From Bacteroidales bacterium UBA3709 (lineage in GTDB: Bacteria > Bacteroidota > Bacteroidia > Bacteroidales > UBA932), in NCBI GenBank assembly GCA_002372015.1, contig DFIA01000075.1:1-13171 (forward strand): a stretch of 13,171 nt of DNA. The letters are read 5' to 3'. The position numbers were made by a program, and so were the translations under genes. How positions within the stretch are numbered: the first letter of the stretch is position 1; each line of letters begins with the position of its first letter. Below are positions 1 through 5,131 of the stretch, one piece after another. The notes under the pieces were generated by a model. It was not told where the DNA came from. It ran no database searches and saw only the letters and a list, made by a program, of their open reading frames with translations.

Positions 1-177
1 GGCGACAATGGTGGATTCCAAATATACGAAGGCTATTTTCCCGATGCAGATCTTACAGTGCTTGTATTTGAAAACCGCAACGATAAAGACCGCTGGGATA
101 TGGTTAAAAAAATAGACAACATACTGAAAGAGGCCGGTCTTATGGAACCTGTAAAGCAAGATCTTCCACTTGAGTAA
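1..177 (+). CDS. 3' end of a rightward gene, possible serine hydrolase (beta-lactamase/PBP-like), partial
   Basis: Frame 1 is open from the window edge to a TAA at 175-177 and gives the last 58 residues of a protein whose start lies outside the window. The fragment has a Gly-Gly-Phe followed by YFPDADLTVLVFENRND, then a basic/acidic helix (RWDMVKKIDNILKEAGLM). A glycine-rich turn, an aromatic-Pro-Asp stretch and a hydrophobic beta strand ending in Asn is how many class C beta-lactamase-like serine hydrolases end, so that is my best guess. The catalytic SxxK and YxN motifs would be upstream and cannot be checked. The last 38 bp overlap the 3' end of the opposing dipeptidase gene. That the frame is coding is fairly certain; the family is only a suggestion. 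Confidence 0.55.
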   Translation, partial: GDNGGFQIYEGYFPDADLTVLVFENRNDKDRWDMVKKIDNILKEAGLMEPVKQDLPLE

Positions 178-1273
178 ATACTCGCAAAAAGTTCTCTCCC
201 AAAACCTTCTTTATGTCGTTATCTGAATACCCGCGATAGCGTAATTCCCTTGTAATAACCTCTAACTTGCTTACATCTTCCAAGCCGGCAGGTGGCATTT
301 CTATGCCATCATAGTCTGAACCAATTCCCACATAATCTATCCCTACCAGATTGATTACATGCTCTATATGATCTACCACAAGTTTATAAGAGGGAGGTGG
401 AAAATTCTTTTTAAGATAAGCTGTATGTTTTTTCAACTCAGCAATTTCTTGCTTCCCCTTTTTACCACTTCTCCAAAACGCCTTCATTGCAGCATCATAC
501 TCATCGGCTGCCTCAAAATAGGCTTGAGTACCGTACGCATCGCTTAAAAAAGCAGGATAAAAATTGATTTGTATCACCCCACCTGCTTTAGCAAGATCCT
601 TTATCATCTTGTCTGTCATATTCCTTGGGTGTTTACAAAGAGCTCTGCAGCAAGAGTGTGTAGCCACTATAGGAGCTTTGGAATATTTAAGACAATCATA
701 GAAAGATTCATCTGAAAGATGCGAAACATCCACAATCATACCCAAGCGATTCATCTGCTCCACCACAATCTTGCCGAAAGGAGAAAGCCCATGCCAATGT
801 GGTTTCTGAGGCGCACAGCTATCGCATAGCTGATTATGAGCAGAGTGGCATAAGGTTATATACCTAATTCCCATTCTATAGAACTCGTTTAGAATGGCTA
901 TATCGTTTTGTATTGGAGAGCCATTCTCCATTCCTAACATTATAGCTCCCCTTCCCCCCTTCTTTATTTCTCGTGCATGCCGTACCGAATATGCTAACTC
1001 TACTTTGTCTCTATTGGCAAAGATAACATCCTTTGTTTCGCCTATCAGCTTAATAGCCTGCACGGTGGCCTGATCAGGCGTAAGTTTCGTTCGTGTGAAT
1101 ATGGCATAGAAAGAAAGATCCAAACCGCCTTCTTTCATTCTTATAAAATCGTTATGCCCTTCGCTACTCCTTACGCCCAGATCTGCATGTTCCTCATCTA
1201 TTCTTAACGGAGTATCGCAATGGGTGTCTACCACCATTGCCTCACTATGTAGTTGATGAACTGATTTGGCCAT
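140..1273 (-). CDS. Membrane dipeptidase family protein (peptidase M19, renal dipeptidase-like)
   Basis: A 377-residue zinc dipeptidase of the M19 family, which has a TIM-barrel fold and cleaves dipeptides with broad specificity, in some members including those with a C-terminal D-residue. All binuclear-zinc ligands of the family can be seen: H18 and D20 in VVDTHCDTP, E116 in MLGMENGS, H185 in VDVSHLSD and H206 in VATHSCCRAL. The spacing from E116 to H206 closely follows human renal dipeptidase. A late GIGSDYDGIEMPP segment carries the conserved active-site Asp. The N-terminus (MAKSVHQLHSEAMVVDTH) has no hydrophobic signal sequence, so the enzyme is probably cytoplasmic, unlike secreted or lipid-anchored relatives. 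The start lies 12 bp after the pruA stop, with no promoter between, so the two are likely co-transcribed. The 3' end overlaps the convergent gene by 38 bp. Family call is secure; physiological substrate is unknown. Confidence 0.93.
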   Translation of the reverse strand: MAKSVHQLHSEAMVVDTHCDTPLRIDEEHADLGVRSSEGHNDFIRMKEGGLDLSFYAIFTRTKLTPDQATVQAIKLIGETKDVIFANRDKVELAYSVRHAREIKKGGRGAIMLGMENGSPIQNDIAILNEFYRMGIRYITLCHSAHNQLCDSCAPQKPHWHGLSPFGKIVVEQMNRLGMIVDVSHLSDESFYDCLKYSKAPIVATHSCCRALCKHPRNMTDKMIKDLAKAGGVIQINFYPAFLSDAYGTQAYFEAADEYDAAMKAFWRSGKKGKQEIAELKKHTAYLKKNFPPPSYKLVVDHIEHVINLVGIDYVGIGSDYDGIEMPPAGLEDVSKLEVITRELRYRGYSDNDIKKVLGENFLRVFTQVEDLALQVP

Positions 1274-1285
1274 CTTAAAATGCTG

Positions 1286-2911
1286 CTACTTCATGTAAGT
1301 GTACTTCCATGTAAGAGGAGAAACCAAGGTTTCCTTAATTGCTCTGGAAGTAACCCATCTCATAAGATTGAACGCACTACCGGCTTTATCGTTTGTTCCA
1401 GATGCACGGCTTCCACCAAAAGGCTGAAGTCCAACTACTGCACCCGTTGGCTTATCGTTTATGTAGAAGTTGCCGGCACTGTAACGAAGTCTGTTACAGA
1501 TGTAATCACAAGCCAGTCTGTCTTGCCCAAATACAGAACCTGTCAGACCATAAGGAGAGGTAGTATCGCAAAGATCGAGAGTCTTTTCCAGATTCTTGTC
1601 TTCATAAACATATACAGTTAATACCGGACCGAATAGTTCTTCTTCCATTGTCCTGAATTTAGGTGTTTTAGCCACTATCACGGTAGGCTGAATAAAGTAT
1701 CCTACGCTCTTGTCAAACTGCCCCCCTATTACAACTTCTGCATCTTTACTTCTTTTAGCATAAGTAATTGCCTTTGAAATTGTATCAAAAGAAGCTTCAT
1801 CTATCACAGCGTTTACAAAATTTTCTGGATTCATAACATCTCCAACCTTAACTTTGGCACACCTATCTTTCAAACCCTTTAACACTTTAGGCCACAAACT
1901 CTTAGGACAGTACATACGGCTGGCCGCTGAGCATTTCTGTCCGGCATATTCAAATGCACCGCAAAAAGCAGCATTTGCAACAGCCTCAGGATCTGCACTG
2001 TTATGCACAAAGATAAAATCCTTTCCTCCTGTTTCTCCTACAAGACGAGGGAAGGTCTTGTACTTGTCTATATTCATACCTACTGTCTTCCACAACCCAT
2101 AGAAAGTTGAACTGGAGCCAGTAAAGTGAATACCACCCAAATCTGGCGATGCAAGGGCCACCTTACCTATAACAGAACCAGGGCCCGGTACAAAGTTCAC
2201 AACCCCTGCAGGCAAGCCGGCCTCCATAAACACCTTCATCAGATAGTAGTTAGATAAAAGCGATGTAGTAGAAGGTTTCCATACCGTAGTATTACCCATA
2301 AGCACAGGAGTCATGTTAAGATTAGATGCTATAGAGGTAAAATTAAACGGCGTAACTGCCAATATAAAGCCCTCTAATGGCCTATATTCCATTGAGTTTA
2401 ACTGCCCTGGTGCCGATTTTGGCTGAACTGAGTATATTTCTGAAGCAAAGGCAGCGTTATAGCGTAAGAAGTCTATAAGTTCGCAAGCCGAGTCTATTTC
2501 AGCCTGATACATGTTCTTGCTCTGACCAAGCATACAAGAAGCATTGATAAGAGCCCTGTATTTTCCGGCTATGAGATCTGCCGCTTTCAGAAGAATAGCA
2601 GCTCTTGTTCTCCAAGGAGTTTCCGCCCACTGTTTGTGAGCAGCCATTGCAGCATCTACTGCCATCTTCACTTCTTTTTCTGAAGCCTTATGATACTTTG
2701 CCAGAATATGCTTATGATTGTGCGGTTCTACAACATTCCCGAGGTTTCCGGTTTTTACCTCTTTTCCTCCTATGATAAGAGGAATCTCAACCACGATTTT
2801 TCTTTGTCTTTTAAGCTCCGCCTCAATGGCAACACGCTCTGGGCTTCCTGCCAGATACCCTTTTACCGGTTCATTAGCAGGAGTAGGAAAACTGAAAATA
2901 GAATTATTCAT
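1286..2911 (-). CDS. pruA: L-glutamate gamma-semialdehyde (1-pyrroline-5-carboxylate) dehydrogenase
   Basis: A monofunctional NAD(P)-dependent aldehyde dehydrogenase of 541 residues that oxidises glutamate-5-semialdehyde, the hydrolysed form of P5C, to glutamate; this is the last step of proline and ornithine/arginine breakdown in the cytoplasm. Visible motifs, numbered from the chosen start: PFNFT at 188-192, the cofactor-binding region around WKPS (211-214), FTGSS near 263-267, the catalytic Glu in GETGGK (E293) and the nucleophile in GQKCSA (C327). I chose the ATG at 2911 (MNNSIFSFPTP) rather than the in-frame ATG at 2950. Relatives begin this way, and the upstream ATG lies inside the -7 promoter box and so would not be transcribed. 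The gene heads a pair with the dipeptidase. No proline dehydrogenase is in the window. The enzyme assignment is strong. Confidence 0.95.
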   Translation of the reverse strand: MNNSIFSFPTPANEPVKGYLAGSPERVAIEAELKRQRKIVVEIPLIIGGKEVKTGNLGNVVEPHNHKHILAKYHKASEKEVKMAVDAAMAAHKQWAETPWRTRAAILLKAADLIAGKYRALINASCMLGQSKNMYQAEIDSACELIDFLRYNAAFASEIYSVQPKSAPGQLNSMEYRPLEGFILAVTPFNFTSIASNLNMTPVLMGNTTVWKPSTTSLLSNYYLMKVFMEAGLPAGVVNFVPGPGSVIGKVALASPDLGGIHFTGSSSTFYGLWKTVGMNIDKYKTFPRLVGETGGKDFIFVHNSADPEAVANAAFCGAFEYAGQKCSAASRMYCPKSLWPKVLKGLKDRCAKVKVGDVMNPENFVNAVIDEASFDTISKAITYAKRSKDAEVVIGGQFDKSVGYFIQPTVIVAKTPKFRTMEEELFGPVLTVYVYEDKNLEKTLDLCDTTSPYGLTGSVFGQDRLACDYICNRLRYSAGNFYINDKPTGAVVGLQPFGGSRASGTNDKAGSAFNLMRWVTSRAIKETLVSPLTWKYTYMK

Positions 2912-2949
2912 ATAAAGGTTATTTAATTGATATTTTCTTTGTATGCACA

Positions 2950-2986
2950 CAAATTTAAGTTTTTAATGTATAAATTGCAACAACAA
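2950..2986 (-). promoter_or_regulatory. Bacteroidetes-type promoter for the pruA-dipeptidase pair
   Basis: Read on the minus strand, TAAATTTG (plus-strand 2950-2957) matches the Bacteroidetes -7 consensus TAnnTTTG exactly. It is preceded, after 20 nt, by TTG (2978-2980), itself the last of three consecutive TTG triplets (2978-2986), fitting the -33 element. Transcription would start around 2942-2946, leaving a leader of roughly 30-35 nt before the ATG at 2911. The site is in the 101-bp divergent gap shared with the sigma factor gene; I see no equally good promoter pointing right. The match is by eye, with no mapped transcription start. Confidence 0.65.
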
Positions 2987-3012
2987 AGCAGCACATACGT
3001 CATATTTATGGA

Positions 3013-3528
3013 ATGAGGCTAAACCGACAAGAAATAGAGGCAGTCTATAATGAGTACTCAAAAAGACTATTCCTGGCATCGTTTAAGATACTGGGCAATA
3101 GTCAGGAGGCTGAAGATGTAATGCAAGAAACAGTGCTTAATGTATGCACAAGCCATAACATTCCTAATATAAACAACTTAGGAGCATACCTCATGAGAAG
3201 CTGCATCAATAAGTCGCTTGATATTGTACGCAAGAGAAAAACTGCACAGGCATTTTTGTCGGACATGAAGACACAGGCATCTGAAGAGGATACTGTTGCA
3301 GAAGATAGCAAAAGAGCTAACTTGATACAAATTATAATCAGCCTCATAGCCAAACTACCGCAGAAGTATCGTCAGATAGTATCGTTAAAGCTCATAGAAG
3401 GCTATGATTATCAGGAAATATCTGAAATAGTTGCTCAAAATGAAAACTCTATAAGAAGTAAATTTATGAGAGGCAGACAAAAACTCGCCACTCTATTAAA
3501 GGAGGAGGGTATTTATGAAAAAATATGA
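3013..3528 (+). CDS. RNA polymerase ECF-type sigma-70 family factor
   Basis: A 171-residue two-domain sigma factor. Region 2 spans about residues 12-78, with the typical YSKRLFLASFKILGN...AEDVMQETVLNV core-binding segment and a basic region DIVRKRK after it. An acidic linker (about 86-100) leads into region 4 at about 108-165. There LPQKYRQIVSLKLIEGYDYQEISEIV and the recognition helix around NSIRSKFMRGRQKL form the -35-binding helix-turn-helix. No region 1.1 or 3 is present, and the length is normal for ECF factors. The ORF overlaps the next gene by 14 bp, so the two are translated together, as is usual for a sigma/anti-sigma pair. The regulon is unknown; autoregulation is plausible but I could not identify its promoter in the 101-bp gap upstream. 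An ATGGAATGA mini-ORF overlaps its start codon. Confidence 0.9.
   Translation: MRLNRQEIEAVYNEYSKRLFLASFKILGNSQEAEDVMQETVLNVCTSHNIPNINNLGAYLMRSCINKSLDIVRKRKTAQAFLSDMKTQASEEDTVAEDSKRANLIQIIISLIAKLPQKYRQIVSLKLIEGYDYQEISEIVAQNENSIRSKFMRGRQKLATLLKEEGIYEKI
3499..3508 (+). promoter_or_regulatory. Strong Shine-Dalgarno for the putative anti-sigma gene
   Basis: AAGGAGGAGG contains two overlapping GGAGG cores (3501-3505 and 3504-3508), 9 and 6 nt before the ATG at 3515. It lies inside the sigma factor coding sequence, where it encodes Lys-Glu-Glu-Gly. Bacteroidetes genes generally lack strong Shine-Dalgarno sequences and no other gene in this window has one as good, so it decides the start and suggests efficient re-initiation by ribosomes finishing the sigma gene. 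Part of the match may be incidental to the Lys-Glu-Glu codons. Confidence 0.6.
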
Positions 3529-4054
3529 TATTGATATTGAAACATTGCTCGGTGATTACAAGGCAGCTACAGAAAATATTCAGATACCGGCAGGTCATCA
3601 AGAGAGATTCGCCTATAAACTGAATGAACATTCATCCGCCAAAAAAACAATATGGGAAAGAATTCTCTCCTATCTACACGACCCCACAGCCGGTAAACGC
3701 TCTGCTTGGATACTGGCACCGGCCTTAGGGGTTATAACTATAGCCCTATGCCTTAATCATCTGAACAAGAACCTTTATATTAACCAAATAGAGAGTAACT
3801 ACTTGTATGCCATTAAAGAATATGGCAAACAACTGTCGGAAGAAGGGCAGGCTCTTACAAAAGAAGACAGACAAGATATTCTCTATTCAATATCTTCTAT
3901 ACTCTCTGAAGAAGAACGACTTGCATTGCAACTCCCTGCCGATATGCCCAAAAAAGAAAAACAAAAAATCCTGAAAGAATATTACAATCAAAAAATGGAA
4001 GGGCTTAACAGAATAAAGATATTTATAGCCCATAATAAAGAAGAACAAGAATAG
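3515..4054 (+). CDS. Single-pass membrane protein, putative anti-sigma factor
   Basis: A 179-residue protein with a cytosolic N-terminus (about 1-62), one transmembrane helix (about 63-81, SAWILAPALGVITIALCL) and a charged, largely helical extracytoplasmic part (82-179) rich in Lys and Glu. The N-terminal stretch IPAGHQERFAYKLNE resembles the 'P-x-GH-x-x-RF-x-x-x-L' segment I recall in short membrane proteins encoded after ECF sigma genes in Bacteroidetes. It has no HxxxCxxC zinc motif, so it is not a classical ZAS anti-sigma factor, and no FecR domain. The assignment rests mainly on topology and the 14-bp overlap with the sigma gene. If right, it would hold the sigma factor at the inner membrane and release it on an envelope signal. 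Function is inferred; existence and topology are well supported. Confidence 0.7.
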   Translation: MKKYDIDIETLLGDYKAATENIQIPAGHQERFAYKLNEHSSAKKTIWERILSYLHDPTAGKRSAWILAPALGVITIALCLNHLNKNLYINQIESNYLYAIKEYGKQLSEEGQALTKEDRQDILYSISSILSEEERLALQLPADMPKKEKQKILKEYYNQKMEGLNRIKIFIAHNKEEQE

Positions 4055-4064
4055 CTATACATCA

Positions 4065-4080
4065 AATATTTGCAAATATT
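4065..4080. repeat. 16-bp perfect palindrome in the gap before the GIN-domain gene
   Basis: AATATTTGCAAATATT reads identically on both strands. It begins 10 bp after the stop of the putative anti-sigma gene and about 86 bp before the GIN-domain start. The 112-bp gap otherwise holds AT-rich sequence, with no convincing -33/-7 promoter and no terminator, so sigma, anti-sigma and GIN genes may be one transcript. The palindrome could be an operator for a dimeric regulator. In AT-rich DNA, chance is a serious alternative. Confidence 0.5.
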
Positions 4081-4166
4081 ATAAAAACCTTTTCGATAAG
4101 CCAAATGAGCAAAGACAAGTTGCATGAAAATGAACAAAATCATCACACAAATTACAATCTACAGAT

Positions 4167-5003
4167 ATGAATAAATTTTATACATCACTAATTTTATTGT
4201 TTATATTAGCATTACATACTAATATCTACGCACAGCAGCCCACAAAAGGTGGCAAAGTAACGGTTGTGCGCTCATCAAGCAATAATTCTTCTAATGAAGA
4301 AGTTATTTCAAAAAGGCTTACATATTCTAACCTACACGGCATCAAGGCTGGTAGTATATTTGAAATCGAGCTTGTTAAAGGAAATAATGGCAAGGTTACA
4401 GTATCTGCACCAGAAAAAACTATGAAACATATCATAGTAGAAGAAAAAAACGGAGTCCTCATACTCAGACTGGATAACACATATCGCATCAGACCTAAGG
4501 GCGATAAAGTAGGGCCAATTAACGTTATTGCAGAAGTTTCTTCGCTTAGCCTCATAGACCTTTCGGGAGCTTCTAAAGTACACTCAAAAGAGCACTTTCG
4601 TAGCAATTTATGCAATATAGAGCTCAGCGGAGCTACATCTGCTAAACTTTCATGCTCTGCAGAAAGTATCAAAATAGAGCTCAGCGGAGCTTCCAATCTA
4701 AACTTAAATCTAAACGGCACATCGGAAAGCATAGACGCAGACCTTAGCGGAGCCTCAGCAGCAAAAATTAAAGGTAATACAGAGGCCCTATATTTAGATT
4801 GTAGCGGAGCAAGTAATTTTGATGGCGATGAATTGCAAGCCAAGGTGGTTAGCATAGATCTAAGCGGAGCCTCAAAAGCCAAAGTAAATGTACAGAAAAA
4901 GCTAACCGGAGAACTGAGCGGAGCCTCAACCCTAAAGTACAATGGAAAACCAGATAAGATAATTTTAGAAAAAAGCAGAGGAGCTTATGTCAGCCATAAG
5001 TAA
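4167..5003 (+). CDS. Secreted GIN-domain (DUF2807, 'head GIN') repeat protein
   Basis: A 278-residue exported protein. Residues 1-22 form a signal peptide (MNKFYTSLILLFILALHTNIYA, shown here only by its boundaries) with likely signal peptidase I cleavage before QQ; there is no lipobox Cys. After a Ser/Asn-rich linker (about 35-44), residues 48-125 match the start of DUF2807 (LTYSNLHGIKAGSIFEIEL...VTVSAPEKTM). Then come seven SGA(S/T) rungs at 132-136, 153-157, 172-176, 193-197, 212-216, 232-236 and 250-254, 18-21 residues apart, with a degenerate eighth (SRGAY, 270-274). Such spacing fits a right-handed beta-solenoid with one motif per coil. Members are common in Bacteroidetes and often called putative adhesins, but no activity is established. 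It follows the sigma/anti-sigma pair and precedes a terminator, suggesting it is the last gene of that unit. Final location (periplasm or surface) is uncertain. Confidence 0.88.
   Translation: MNKFYTSLILLFILALHTNIYAQQPTKGGKVTVVRSSSNNSSNEEVISKRLTYSNLHGIKAGSIFEIELVKGNNGKVTVSAPEKTMKHIIVEEKNGVLILRLDNTYRIRPKGDKVGPINVIAEVSSLSLIDLSGASKVHSKEHFRSNLCNIELSGATSAKLSCSAESIKIELSGASNLNLNLNGTSESIDADLSGASAAKIKGNTEALYLDCSGASNFDGDELQAKVVSIDLSGASKAKVNVQKKLTGELSGASTLKYNGKPDKIILEKSRGAYVSHK
4563..4924 (+). repeat. Seven intragenic repeats encoding SGA(S/T) rungs
   Basis: The Ser-Gly-Ala codons recur at 4563, 4626, 4683, 4746, 4803, 4863 and 4917, at intervals of 63, 57, 63, 57, 60 and 54 bp, all multiples of three. 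Six of the seven copies use AGC GGA GC as the core; the first uses TCG GGA GC. Copies two and three share an identical 18-bp block (4617-4634 and 4674-4691). Sequence between cores has diverged strongly, so these are old coding repeats rather than recent tandem duplications. The same repetition makes a long antisense open frame that is not a gene. Confidence 0.85.
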
Positions 5004-5008
5004 GGCTC

Positions 5009-5047
5009 TTGCAGCATAAGCTGCAAAGCTTATCTGACAAAATGTCA
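5009..5047 (+). other. Cluster of small hairpins downstream of the GIN-domain gene
   Basis: Two mutually exclusive 7-bp stems share sequence: TTGCAGC-ataa-GCTGCAA (5009-5026) and ATAAGCT-gcaa-AGCTTAT (5016-5033), the second closed by a GNRA-type loop. A third small stem, TGACA-aaa-TGTCA, follows at 5035-5047. They sit between the GIN stop codon and the terminator, so they would be in the 3' untranslated part of that transcript, or in an htpG leader if htpG transcription started this far upstream. Pairing is exact by eye; function is unknown. Confidence 0.5.
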
Positions 5048-5050
5048 TAT

Positions 5051-5100
5051 TACTCCCAATGGTATGAAGATTGAGAAGCCATTGGGAGTATTTTAATTTT
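5051..5100 (+). terminator. Rho-independent terminator after the sigma/GIN block
   Basis: TACTCCCAATGG (5051-5062) pairs perfectly with CCATTGGGAGTA (5079-5090), making a 12-bp stem around a 16-nt loop. It is followed by TTTTAATTTT (5091-5100) as the U-rich tract. It ends transcription of the GIN-domain gene and separates it from htpG, whose ATG is 31 bp further on. The short remaining distance means the htpG promoter must overlap this terminator or lie upstream of it, unless read-through supplies htpG. I could not find a clear TAnnTTTG box for htpG. Confidence 0.85.
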
Positions 5101-5131
5101 ACAACACACGATAACACAAAAAACAGATATT

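Noticed and set aside
359..547. Small plus-strand open frame inside the dipeptidase gene
   Set aside because: Antisense shadow of a well-supported gene, with no recognisable features.
1280..1621. A 113-codon open frame on the plus strand
   Set aside because: It lies entirely antisense to pruA, has Cys/Arg/Ser-rich non-protein-like composition, and pruA is certain.
2912..2950. Upstream in-frame ATG giving pruA 13 extra residues
   Set aside because: That ATG lies within the -7 promoter element, upstream of the expected transcription start, and family members start like the shorter form.
4226..4942. A 238-codon open frame antisense to the GIN gene with a repeated LEAPL(S/R)S pattern
   Set aside because: Its repeats are the reverse reading of the SGA(S/T) codons. 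It has no signal, motif or start context of its own, so the repetitive sense strand explains the open frame.
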